A DNA stretch of 34,097 nt, taken from positions 1-34,097 of the IMG/VR virus record IMGVR_UViG_3300042887_002502, one strand, 5' to 3'. The DNA comes from a virus. Below the pieces are notes generated by a model. That model worked only from the letters and a program-made list of their open reading frames with translations. It was not told where the DNA came from and did not search any database. Below, one piece after another: positions 1 to 7,367 of this stretch (its first letter is position 1; each line of letters opens with the position of its first letter). The translations under genes and the position numbers were made by a program.

Positions 1-34
1 ATTATAGTGTTCTGGGGACCGTTAGTTTCTGTTT

Positions 35-1372
35 TTAGAACATGCTAGACATATCATCTGGAAGATTCTTATCGCTTCTGATTTCGATGAAGCGGGGTAA
101 GAATAAACTGCGTCCCCCAAACTTATCAGTGATGGTCTCGTTATACTGGACTGCTGTTATTCTGCCGATGAGATCGTCTGCGTTCTGACTCAGAGACTTT
201 AGATCTGCATCAGTAAATCCAGATCCAATTCTAACTTCCAGAGTTCTGCTTGCGTCTGTGCAGATTAACCCTCCAATGTAGCCTTCTCTCTTGCCCTCTC
301 CAGGGTACCATCCAACTACCTCAAGATCACAGTCCTGGATCTGCTTTAACTTCACCCAATTTCTGCTTCTCTTGCACTCGTAGACGTGGTCTGCACACTT
401 GAGGATAACACCTTCTCCGCCCAGAGAAATTATCTGATCGTAGATTCCATGAACTTCTTCCATCGTGTCTGCCACCCACTGACGGGCGAGCTTAATCGAG
501 CTGCTCGGGGGGAGAAATTCAAGAAGGGATTCTAAGTCCTGTCTTCTCTTGAGATAGGGGGTACTCCCCTTTCCAGACTCCAGAACCTCCGACTTTTCAA
601 CATCAAAGACGTTGAAGATAAATCCCTTGTCTATATCGTCAGGAGCAGTTCCCTTTAAAATCTGGGTGACCTTTCCAGAAACAGACTTTCGGTTTAGATC
701 GGTGAGCTCCCCGTCGAAGAAGACGTCTTGGGAAGTCTCAGAATCACTAAGAACTTTAATTAGATCGGACTCGATCCCGGACAGTTTAGACTTGTCCAAC
801 TCGTTGAAAGCCCTCGTATAAAATTGGAATCCGCTCTTGTTTCCTTTGGCTATCACTCGAACCCCGTCGTACTTCTCTTCGCAGTAGATCTTATCCCACC
901 CTACTATCTCCTTCTGATCGTCTGAAGCCAGCATTAAAGAAGGATCAGGAATTAGTTCTCTTCCCACCGTCTTGTTGATTAACTTGGCTCCAATTCCAAT
1001 GTTCATCCTCTTGGTGAGAATCTTCATCAAAATAACCCTAAGGTTGATGTCTTCTGCAAGGTCTTCCTCCTTGATTGTGCAGTTGATGAGGTGATTTGCT
1101 CTGGCTCTAAGTGCGTCGTTTGCTGCAGGGGCTTTTTTTAGATCTTCTATTAAAGACTTGAAGGTCTCAAATCCAGGAAATTCCTCCTCAATAATCTCAT
1201 TAGACATCTCCAATTTATGAAGCTTAGTCGTAATGAAAGGGTTAAAGCAGACGTCTAGAATGTAGAGCATCTCTTCCGATAGATTATCGGAAATTAATTT
1301 TTGTTTTTCTTTCTGTGATCCGTTCCCAGTTAGGGATTCAACGGCTAATAGGACTCTGAGTTCTTTTTTCAT
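35..1372 (-). CDS. ATP-dependent DNA ligase (T4 gp30-like)
   Basis: Seals nicks in duplex DNA using ATP, joining Okazaki fragments and repair or recombination intermediates of the phage genome. The nucleotidyltransferase signature KYDG is at residues 167-170, with K167 the expected AMP-accepting lysine; FFDGEL (about 218-223), GEGVILK (about 319-325) and WVKLK (about 339-343) follow in the usual order, then an OB-fold region up to residue 445. At 445 aa it is slightly shorter than T4 gp30 (487 aa). The ATG start gives a helical N-terminal DNA-binding region typical of this family. It is the last complete gene of the window, 34 bases after the second portal gene, so a replication enzyme follows directly on head genes. 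Assignment as an ATP-dependent ligase is firm; orthology to gp30 is inferred from context. Confidence 0.95.
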   Translation of the reverse strand: MKKELRVLLAVESLTGNGSQKEKQKLISDNLSEEMLYILDVCFNPFITTKLHKLEMSNEIIEEEFPGFETFKSLIEDLKKAPAANDALRARANHLINCTIKEEDLAEDINLRVILMKILTKRMNIGIGAKLINKTVGRELIPDPSLMLASDDQKEIVGWDKIYCEEKYDGVRVIAKGNKSGFQFYTRAFNELDKSKLSGIESDLIKVLSDSETSQDVFFDGELTDLNRKSVSGKVTQILKGTAPDDIDKGFIFNVFDVEKSEVLESGKGSTPYLKRRQDLESLLEFLPPSSSIKLARQWVADTMEEVHGIYDQIISLGGEGVILKCADHVYECKRSRNWVKLKQIQDCDLEVVGWYPGEGKREGYIGGLICTDASRTLEVRIGSGFTDADLKSLSQNADDLIGRITAVQYNETITDKFGGRSLFLPRFIEIRSDKNLPDDMSSMF

Positions 1373-1406
1373 GTAGAGGATATCTTACATGAATATACGG
1401 TCTCAA

Positions 1407-2999
1407 TTAGAGGGTGAATGCTTCACCTGCTGCTTCTCCTCCACCTTCTTTCTTGGCCTTCTCTGCTTCATCAGCTTCTTTCTCCTTGAACACCTTGTTC
1501 TTATCAAACTCGTCTTTAGTGAGGGGAAGGAATCTTCTGATCAAGAAATCTTTATCGAAATAGGGTTTTTCTTCCTCCCCGACTTTCATCTTGATTTCAC
1601 CAACAGAAGTGATAAAGTCGGTTGCTTTAGTTAAATGTGCAAGATCTAACAGCTTCTGGAACTGATTTTCACTGTAGTATTCTAGACCTAAATCTGCTTT
1701 AAATTTACGGTCTTTAGAAAGTTCAGGGAAATCCAGACACATCTGAATGTACAGAGGCTTAACTACAATCTCCTGGAAGATCGATCTAAGTCTAATTAAG
1801 AACTTTTCGAATCTGATTTCGTCTCTTTCCAACTGATCTATCGAGATCTGATAGTTGGCAGGGGCTGCCCCTCTGCCTGCAAATCTTGCATAAGGAATCT
1901 TAGAATCTAGCTTCAGCTTATTGTAGAAGTAAATGACATTTTCCATGACGTTAAAGTCTGGACCATTGGCATTAAGAACATCGATCTGAGGGGAAACCCC
2001 ATCCTTTTCAGGGAATAGATAGTTCTTGTAGAACTGGATTTTAGGTGTTCCGTTCACTAAAAGTTCTCCTGATGTGTCGTTGATAGAAACCTCTTCTTTA
2101 TAGGAGGACATTAGCTGTCCCAAGGTCTGCATTGCTTTCTGCTGGGACTGGGACCCAACCGGGATGACAAACTTAAGTCTATATGAAGCGTTCATCACGT
2201 TCCAGATGACTCTGGTGTTCTCCATTACCCTCAGGATATTGTAGGATCTAATTAGTCTCTCCACGTAGCTGACTCTGGAAATAGCATTTCCCTTAGCGTA
2301 TGAGATATAGATGATCTGCTCAGACTTTAGTCTTCTAGTAAGCTGATTGTCTTTAGGATACTGTATCCAGATCTGTTCAAAAGATCCATCCGGAGCTTTC
2401 TCTGTTGATGGCTGGAGTGAAGTTGGATCAAGTTCTTTGAACCCGACTATCTTCTTTCCGTCTGTAGAATAAACAATTTCAAATGCAAGAAATCCATCAA
2501 TCAAGAACTGCTTAAATAGCTGCCAGGCAAGGTTGTTCTGCTGGAAGCCATACAGCATATAGATCGTCTTAAAATTCTCTTGGACCTTGTCCAGAATTGT
2601 ATCCTTTAGATCTATATTGTTTAGAGCTGGATAGGCAAAGAAATTCTTATCGTCGTAGTTGATTGCTTCATCTGTGATTGTCTCTAGAATAAAATCAATC
2701 TCCCCGTTCAAAGAAAACTTTCTAAGAAAGTCCCTCTTACCAAGGTAGTCCTTGTCGAAGTAGGCGATATACTTTCTAATCTTGGTGTCCTGATACCCAA
2801 GGGTCCAGTAGAAAGCGCTGTCGTTGGTGAATCCTGTTCCCTCTTCGGTAAACATCTGGGATTCAGTCTCCCCAATAGCCTGTGAATTACGAATGACCAT
2901 GTCTTCGTACTGCATCCCAAACTTGCCGATTCTACTTAAATTCTTGTAGACCTGGGTTAGGAACCTATTCTGTGGATTTGCGTCTAAAAAACCTGCCAT
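1407..2999 (-). CDS. Portal vertex protein, second copy (T4 gp20-like)
   Basis: Portal proteins form the dodecameric ring at one head vertex through which DNA is packaged and ejected. This 530-aa protein is close to T4 gp20 in length (524 aa) and carries the gp20-type core: KRDFLRKFSLNGEIDFIL, DEAINYD, the IGFKELD-like segment (VGFKELD), ISYAKGN, NTRVIWNVMNASYR and SGELLVNG. It is a full-length paralogue of the gene immediately upstream (3014-4630); the central 250 residues agree at more than half of positions by eye. The C-terminus is a short Glu/Lys/Ala/Gly tail. The start ATGGCAGG follows an AAAGAGAAG leader and lies 14 bases after the stop of the first copy, so the two are co-transcribed. 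Both copies look intact, with no stop or frameshift. Confidence 0.92.
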   Translation of the reverse strand: MAGFLDANPQNRFLTQVYKNLSRIGKFGMQYEDMVIRNSQAIGETESQMFTEEGTGFTNDSAFYWTLGYQDTKIRKYIAYFDKDYLGKRDFLRKFSLNGEIDFILETITDEAINYDDKNFFAYPALNNIDLKDTILDKVQENFKTIYMLYGFQQNNLAWQLFKQFLIDGFLAFEIVYSTDGKKIVGFKELDPTSLQPSTEKAPDGSFEQIWIQYPKDNQLTRRLKSEQIIYISYAKGNAISRVSYVERLIRSYNILRVMENTRVIWNVMNASYRLKFVIPVGSQSQQKAMQTLGQLMSSYKEEVSINDTSGELLVNGTPKIQFYKNYLFPEKDGVSPQIDVLNANGPDFNVMENVIYFYNKLKLDSKIPYARFAGRGAAPANYQISIDQLERDEIRFEKFLIRLRSIFQEIVVKPLYIQMCLDFPELSKDRKFKADLGLEYYSENQFQKLLDLAHLTKATDFITSVGEIKMKVGEEEKPYFDKDFLIRRFLPLTKDEFDKNKVFKEKEADEAEKAKKEGGGEAAGEAFTL

Positions 3000-3013
3000 T
3001 TCTTCTCTTTATC

Positions 3014-4630
3014 TTAGGTTGCTGGTGGTGCTGGGGCTGGAGCTGCTGCCGGTGCTGCTGGTGCTGCCCCTTCCGCTGGAGGTGCTCCCTCTTTTCCCTC
3101 TTTTTTCTTCTTCTCTTCGGCTTTTTTAACCGCTTCTGCGTTTGCCTTGATGTCGTCTGCACTTAGACCAAGATAGTTCTCCACCAAATAAGGAACCGAG
3201 AAGAATCCTCCTCCGGTGTCGTCAGTTAATGAAATTAACTTATCAACTGCTTCTTTCTTCTTCAGAATGATCTCCATCTCTTGGTTTCTCTTGAACGGGT
3301 TATCCGAAATAAAGTCCAAACCAAGCTGGGACTTAAACATGTAGTCTTTCTCAAGTTCAGGAAAATCCTTACACATCTGGATCCAGAGAGGCTTAACTAG
3401 AATGTCCTGGAAGGCTGTTCTCAGTCTATTGATGAACTTGGCAAATCTAATTTCTTGCTTATCGAGTCCTTCGGCTGCATTTGCATATTTTCCCATTGTT
3501 CCCCCGTCTGGGCCGGTAAATCTAGAATTTGGAACCTTGGATTCGTTGATCAGCTTATCGAAGAAGTATGCAAGAGGAGCGGGGTCGTTTAGATTAGGAC
3601 CCACATTGTTTAGAGGTTCGATGGTCGGTGTTCCATTTACTCCGGAAGGCATCAGATAGTTTTTAAAGAACTGCACCTTAGGTGATCCGTTCACGAAGAG
3701 TTCTCCACTCTGGTCGTTCAGGGAAACATCTTCTTTATAGATGCTCATTAGTTCCCCTAGAGTCTGCATCCCCTTCTGTTGAGATCTAGTTCCGATTGGA
3801 ACCGTCATCTTCATTCTGAATGAAGCATTCATCACAGACCAGATAACCCTCGTGTATTCGATAATTCTAAGGATATTATAGGGTCTAATCAGTCTTTCTG
3901 TATAGCTGACTCTAGAAACTGTATTTCCTTTTGCGTAGGAAATATAGATGATCTGCGAGTCGTAGAGCATTCTTTTCTTTCTAGGATCCTTAAAATACTG
4001 CCACCAGACGTTTAAGTAGGTTCCGTCCATCTGCTTTTCCACAGAAGGCATTAGGGTCATAGCATCTAGCTCTTTAAAGCCAATGACGTTCTTTCCCTTA
4101 TCGTCGTAGATAATCTCAAAAGCAACATATCCATCCACCAGGAATTGACGGAAATACTGCCAGGCAGTAATATCGTCCGTGAACCCAAACATGTCGTAGA
4201 TTTTCTTGTAGTTGTCGTTTAGTTTATCAACAACATTATCTTTTAAACCAGTAAGGTTTAGAAAAGCTGGATAGGCAAAGAAATTGTGGGTGTCGTAAGA
4301 AATTGCTTCGTCGTTGACTGTATCTAGAATAAATTCAATCTCAGGATTAAGAGAAAACTTTCTTAGATAATCCCTCTTTCCCTTGTAGTCTTTGTCAAAA
4401 TAAGACACATACTGCTTAGAGGTTGTATCCTGTCTGGCCAAGGCATAGAGCATGGTCTCGTCCTCGATCATTCCCCTCTTTAAGAAAGCAGCCTCGGTCT
4501 GGCCTACCGCTTGGGAATTCTTAACCACCATGTCCCCGTAGTTCAAACCAAAGTTGCTCAGATTCTTAACAGAATCTCGAATTCTCTGGAAGATGGGACT
4601 GCCCTGTGGATTATCTGTAAAACCTGCCAT
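3014..4630 (-). CDS. Portal vertex protein, first copy (T4 gp20-like)
   Basis: Portal protein of 538 aa with the gp20 family core: KRDYLRKFSLNPEIEFIL, NDEAISYD, a VIGFKELD segment, IIYISYAKGN, YTRVIWSVMNASFRMKM, then QSGELFVNG and the loop before the tunnel helix. It begins ATGGCAGG, as does the second copy. It differs from its neighbour in a C-terminal extension rich in Ala and Pro (roughly the last 30 residues), encoded by a GC-rich low-complexity stretch at 3017-3090. Two intact gp20-type genes side by side are unusual, since T4 needs only one. Either the ring is mixed or one copy has a special role; the sequence does not decide. Upstream neighbours are an unknown structural-looking protein and a gp4-like head-completion nuclease, so this is a head-assembly cluster. 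Confidence 0.93.
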   Translation of the reverse strand: MAGFTDNPQGSPIFQRIRDSVKNLSNFGLNYGDMVVKNSQAVGQTEAAFLKRGMIEDETMLYALARQDTTSKQYVSYFDKDYKGKRDYLRKFSLNPEIEFILDTVNDEAISYDTHNFFAYPAFLNLTGLKDNVVDKLNDNYKKIYDMFGFTDDITAWQYFRQFLVDGYVAFEIIYDDKGKNVIGFKELDAMTLMPSVEKQMDGTYLNVWWQYFKDPRKKRMLYDSQIIYISYAKGNTVSRVSYTERLIRPYNILRIIEYTRVIWSVMNASFRMKMTVPIGTRSQQKGMQTLGELMSIYKEDVSLNDQSGELFVNGSPKVQFFKNYLMPSGVNGTPTIEPLNNVGPNLNDPAPLAYFFDKLINESKVPNSRFTGPDGGTMGKYANAAEGLDKQEIRFAKFINRLRTAFQDILVKPLWIQMCKDFPELEKDYMFKSQLGLDFISDNPFKRNQEMEIILKKKEAVDKLISLTDDTGGGFFSVPYLVENYLGLSADDIKANAEAVKKAEEKKKKEGKEGAPPAEGAAPAAPAAAPAPAPPAT

Positions 4631-4662
4631 TTATGATTATCGTCTTTAAGTTATAGACCCAA

Positions 4663-5271
4663 CTACTGTTTTAATTTCGACCTATAGTTAGTATATATCT
4701 CATTGACCGGAAGCCCCTGTACAGATGTATATTTAAGAAAGGGAAGTTTGCACCAGTCGGTGTAGTCTATCCACTTGACATTCTTCATAAACTGGAACTT
4801 GAATCCAGTAAAAGAAGCAGAATACCCGGTGTCTTTAAATAAAAAAGGAAGGTCTTTAGAGGTCAGTCTGACCTCTTCTGGGGTTTCCCCTTTAGCAACT
4901 CTCTTCTGATTGGCCTCCACTGTGGGTTGAAATTTATCCCAGAAGTTCTGTAGGATCTCCAGTCTTTGCTCAGGAGGGGTCAACGTTAAGTCGATGGACT
5001 TAATGATTACATCTTTCCCTATTCTCTCGGAAGAGATATAAAGGATCAGGGGGTTCCTGTTGATGTATTGAACCTTCTGGCTGAGCTCAGTGTCTGTATC
5101 ATAGTTGAAGAAGTAGACGTTGCCAGGAATCATCGTTCCAGTAAACTTTAGGGATCCACCCGGACCACCAGATCCATATTTATCCAGAAAATAGAGGTCG
5201 GTCTTGGTTGCTAGAGAAGCAACTGAAGGTGCTTCTTTTCTGTATTGAATAATTTGTTCTCTAAATTCCAT
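4663..5271 (-). CDS. Unidentified protein in the head-completion cluster
   Basis: A 202-aa soluble protein without membrane segments or signal peptide. Visible features are a Gly-rich stretch (YGSGGPGGSLKFTG, about residues 32-45), a NVYFFNYD segment, a NRNPLILYIS segment and an IDLTLTPPEQRLEILQNFW helix. The pattern of an aromatic Y(D/K) strand followed by 'NPL' and 'L..PP..R' recalls small T4-like virion proteins often annotated only as structural, but I cannot name the family with confidence. It lies 5 bases after the gp4-like nuclease and 32 bases before the first portal gene, so a head or neck role is likely by context. It ends with a TAG stop, showing that TAG is not reassigned here. 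Confidence 0.7.
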   Translation of the reverse strand: MEFREQIIQYRKEAPSVASLATKTDLYFLDKYGSGGPGGSLKFTGTMIPGNVYFFNYDTDTELSQKVQYINRNPLILYISSERIGKDVIIKSIDLTLTPPEQRLEILQNFWDKFQPTVEANQKRVAKGETPEEVRLTSKDLPFLFKDTGYSASFTGFKFQFMKNVKWIDYTDWCKLPFLKYTSVQGLPVNEIYTNYRSKLKQ

Positions 5272-5276
5272 GCGAA

Positions 5277-5759
5277 TTAAGGACTTTTAAATAGGAAATT
5301 CTCGTCGATAATCCCGAACGTGTAGTCTCTCTTGGAAGCCCATTCTCTGGCAGCTTTAAATTTAGCCTGGTTGGTGATCCAGAGCTGCATGTGTTGATTA
5401 TAGGCCTTAAGCTTAGATAGGGTCTCGGGTTGAGTTAAAACTGGCTTTCTGTGTTGGGATTCGGGTTTAATCTCGATGATCCAATCCCCCTCCGTCCCAT
5501 CATCTCTGAGAACTCTAATGTAGAAGTCGACGTTGTAGATGTGTTCTTTTTTGTCTAGTGGATTGTAGTAAGGGATCTGAAGAGGTTCAGAAGACCACTT
5601 TAGAATGTTTGGATTAGAGTCGCAGTATTTGCAGAATCTAAATTCCCAAGAAGATCGATAAACTATTTTGTGGATATCTCCGATGTATTTGTCTGGATTA
5701 ACGGGGGAGTAAAGTCCAGACCTATAATTTCCACTAGGCTTTACTTTCTTAATCGACAT
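5277..5759 (-). CDS. Head-completion nuclease (T4 gp4-like, TnsA-type fold)
   Basis: 160 aa, about the length of T4 gp4 (gp50/gp4 head completion, about 150 aa). The family signature is clear: GNYRSGLYSPVNPDKYIGD near the N-terminus, then YRSSWEFRF, NPNILKWSSEPLQIPYYNP, YNVDFYIRV and WIIEIKP. These give a TnsA-like PD-(D/E)XK site, with E39, D78 and E96-x-K98 as the expected catalytic residues. In T4, gp4 acts on packaged heads before tail joining, presumably trimming or finishing DNA ends; that role is taken from the family. It starts 5 bases after the end of the gp55-like gene's downstream gap and is followed closely by an unknown protein and two portal genes, which agrees with head assembly. 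Confidence 0.9.
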   Translation of the reverse strand: MSIKKVKPSGNYRSGLYSPVNPDKYIGDIHKIVYRSSWEFRFCKYCDSNPNILKWSSEPLQIPYYNPLDKKEHIYNVDFYIRVLRDDGTEGDWIIEIKPESQHRKPVLTQPETLSKLKAYNQHMQLWITNQAKFKAAREWASKRDYTFGIIDENFLFKSP

Positions 5760-5764
5760 AAATG

Positions 5765-6121
5765 TTAAACGTTGTAAGAATTTTCCTCTCCTGTGATATG
5801 GGAGAAAGGAATAGTCTTAGGAGCCTTTGGTGGATGGATCTTTTTCCATCCTTTAGCAAATCCGTTTTTAGCAATCTGTGTGTAGTAGGCAAAAGGATTG
5901 TTAGATTTTGCCGGGTCGAATCTGTTCCAGTATTTACAGAGATCCTCCATAGCAAAGGCCATACAATCAGCCTTATCTTCTGGGTCTTTGTATGCCATTT
6001 TCTTGGATATTCCATTGATCATCAGATAGAACATAGAGATGGTCTCAGGGGTTAGAACCCCTTTTTCTTTGGATTCCATGATTGCCCTCATCAGGTCTGC
6101 ATTTTTTACGTAGTCTGCCAT
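5765..6121 (-). CDS. Late-transcription sigma factor (T4 gp55-like), short form
   Basis: Probable late-promoter specificity factor. The 118-aa sequence follows T4 gp55 in order: DYVKNADLMRAIMESKEK at the N-terminus, PETISMFYLMINGISKK, a charged segment, then MEDLCKYWNRFDPAKSNN and PFAYYTQIAKNGFAKGWKK, the region 2-type core that reads the -10-like element TATAAATA in T4. It is much shorter than T4 gp55 (185 aa) and I see no obvious C-terminal hydrophobic clamp-binding tail like that of gp55, so coupling to a sliding clamp is unproven. The gene stands alone behind a long hairpin (6144-6183), separating it from the upstream gene. It is the best candidate to recognise the recurrent GATATATAA motif in this window. 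Confidence 0.82.
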   Translation of the reverse strand: MADYVKNADLMRAIMESKEKGVLTPETISMFYLMINGISKKMAYKDPEDKADCMAFAMEDLCKYWNRFDPAKSNNPFAYYTQIAKNGFAKGWKKIHPPKAPKTIPFSHITGEENSYNV

Positions 6122-6143
6122 TTATAAGTTTAGTGTAAATAAT

Positions 6144-6183
6144 AAATCCGCACTTAATGTATTATATCATTTAGTGCGGATTT
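6144..6183 (-). terminator. Hairpin between the CTS-type gene and gp55-like gene, likely terminator
   Basis: A perfect 11-bp stem, AAATCCGCACT (6144-6154) paired with AGTGCGGATTT (6173-6183), with an 18-base AT-rich loop. On the minus strand it is followed by ATTATTT, a modest T-rich tail. It lies 24 bases after the stop at 6208, as expected for a terminator. The loop on the minus strand contains GATATAATAC, which could itself be a -10-like element for the gp55-like gene. Confidence 0.6.
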
Positions 6184-6207
6184 GGTTTCGGGAAATTTCC
6201 CTAGTAA

Positions 6208-6858
6208 TTAATCTTCTATCGTAGGGATCTCATCATACCAGCTCTTTTCTCCCTTTTCAGGGGCTTTTACTGCTGGTCTGTAGACTCTATCCGTAGTTCC
6301 AGTTAGGATTTTATTGATTGTCTTGTCTATGGCATCATAGTCTACCTGGGAAGAACCAGAAGGCTCTTGGGTGACTTTTCTCATGATTTGATTGTTTGCT
6401 CCAAGAAGTCTAGTCTTAATAAGTGTTCTAAGGTTTCCGTAGATCTGTCCGTCAGTAAGACCTGGCTTATCAACGCTTCTATTCCAGTCCTGGAGAACGT
6501 CTTTAAGTGTGATAGCAATCACCTCGTCGAACTGTTCGTCGCTTAAGTTTGCCCATCTTCTTCTGAATTCACCATATGCAACAGAGTTGATCAGGTCGAC
6601 AAACATCTTTGCTAGTTTGTGGGTAACTGTTCTAACCGGTCTGCGGGGGTTTCCCAGCATCTTGATATAAACTGTTTCTCCTTCTGCTAGAGATTTCTTA
6701 ACCTCGTCGGCAAGTTCTTTCTGATCGATGAATTTTTTAGCCTCTGAGATAGCTCCTTCAAAGTAGTTATCTGGCTGAACATCAATAAAAAGGGTTTCCC
6801 CTAGGAAAAGTTGTTTACCTTCTAGTAAAAAATCTTCAAATGATCTAACGTTCTTCAT
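6208..6858 (-). CDS. Unknown protein with capsid-targeting-like N-terminus
   Basis: 216 aa, no recognised domain. The N-terminus MKNVRSFEDFLLEGK resembles the T4 capsid-targeting sequence MKTYQEFIAEA, which is cleaved by the gp21 prohead protease after (L/I)-x-E; here L11-L12-E13 followed by G14 would be the cut. If so, the mature protein is packaged inside the head and may be ejected with the DNA. The rest is charged and largely helical, with a basic central segment (GNPRRPVRTVTHKLAK and YGEFRRRW) that could bind nucleic acid, and an acidic end (YDEIPTIED). It starts 2 bases after the stop of the preceding small gene, which has a similar N-terminus. Function beyond possible head localisation is unknown. 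Confidence 0.75.
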   Translation of the reverse strand: MKNVRSFEDFLLEGKQLFLGETLFIDVQPDNYFEGAISEAKKFIDQKELADEVKKSLAEGETVYIKMLGNPRRPVRTVTHKLAKMFVDLINSVAYGEFRRRWANLSDEQFDEVIAITLKDVLQDWNRSVDKPGLTDGQIYGNLRTLIKTRLLGANNQIMRKVTQEPSGSSQVDYDAIDKTINKILTGTTDRVYRPAVKAPEKGEKSWYDEIPTIED

Positions 6859-6860
6859 GA

Positions 6861-7148
6861 TTATTTCTTAGTTTTTCTAGCTTTTTCGTCAGCCTTTAAT
6901 AAAAACTTAACGTAGTCCATTGCTTTAGTTTTGGTTAGTGGATAATCACCGGTTAGATCACATTTGATTCCGTTATCTTTTACCTCGATTGTGCACTTTA
7001 CCCCATCGACGTCTTTCGTCAATTTATCTCCTCTCATGGTGTAACCAAATGCGTTGGTAGCCATGTCGATGAAATTTTTCTTGAATAAAGGGTTTACTGC
7101 ATTAGCAGGACCTTTACCAAATGCTTCGTATAGTTGTAAATTTTCCAT
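6861..7148 (-). CDS. Small unknown protein with capsid-targeting-like N-terminus
   Basis: 95 aa from the ATG at 7148. A longer reading from TTG at 7178 is possible but would place the late-promoter-like motif (7168-7176) inside the gene, so the ATG is preferred. The N-terminus MENLQLYEAF contains L6-Y7-E8 followed by A9, a fit to the T4 gp21 protease rule (L/I)-x-E. The body is a small alpha/beta protein with the pattern DKLTKDVDGVKCTIEVKDNG, then a Lys-rich end (KADEKARKTKK). Two cysteines in the middle (VKCTIE, IKCDL) are not in a metal-binding pattern. It is followed within 2 bases by another gene with the same kind of N-terminus. Function is unknown; a packaged internal head protein is an inference. 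Confidence 0.75.
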   Translation of the reverse strand: MENLQLYEAFGKGPANAVNPLFKKNFIDMATNAFGYTMRGDKLTKDVDGVKCTIEVKDNGIKCDLTGDYPLTKTKAMDYVKFLLKADEKARKTKK

Positions 7149-7167
7149 AGTATGAATTTGTTTATTT

Positions 7168-7176
7168 TTATATATC
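7168..7176 (-). promoter_or_regulatory. Late-promoter-like motif GATATATAA
   Basis: GATATATAA on the minus strand, ending 20 bases before the ATG at 7148. It matches the motif seen before other late genes in this window and resembles the T4 late element TATAAATA. Assignment is by recurrence and spacing only. Confidence 0.55.
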
Positions 7177-7181
7177 AAAAA

Positions 7182-7367
7182 TTATTCTTTTTCGTCTCCT
7201 TCTTCGTCTTCACGAGAAATGAGTGCATCTTCAGACTTTTCTTTTCCGTCTGGAGCTACACTCATCTTTCCTTCTGAGCTTTCTACGTCTGGCTTTGATT
7301 TTTTAGCTTCCTTTTCTTCGTTCTCAGGAGCAAAAGACCAAACCTTACTTAGAGCCGATTTTAATTT
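7182..7367 (-). other. Out-of-frame C-terminal extension reached by -1 slippage
   Basis: The reading frame one base back from the end of the ~980-aa gene stays open from the slippery A-run (7367-7373) to a TAA at 7182-7184. It encodes about 61 residues beginning KLKSALSKVWSFAPENEEKE and ending REDEEGDEKE, acidic and Lys/Glu-rich like the repeat tail of the main gene; it even contains the VAPDGKEK variant of the APE-G-K repeat. There is no start codon and leader suited to independent translation except an internal ATG (GKMSVAPDG). It fills the otherwise empty gap before the next late promoter motif. A true single-base change in the homopolymer would give the same picture. Confidence 0.65.

Noticed and set aside
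3017-3090. GGTGCTG-rich stretch as a DNA tandem repeat
   Set aside because: It codes for the Ala/Pro tail of the first portal; the repetition follows from the amino-acid composition.
4663-4665. TAG recoding (alternative genetic code) as in some large Bacteroidota phages
   Set aside because: TAG ends the genes at 4663 and 17452 in normal positions, and reading through at 4663 adds only a few residues; I noticed no gene that needs TAG as an amino acid.
5762-6055. Plus-strand open frames (for example 5762-6055, 11109-11447, 27139-27537)
   Set aside because: All lie opposite confident minus-strand genes, have no promoter or family pattern, and read as shadows of the real genes.
7148-7178. TTG start at 7178 for the 95-aa gene
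   Set aside because: It would put the late-promoter motif inside the coding region and hide the capsid-targeting-like N-terminus that begins at the ATG at 7148.
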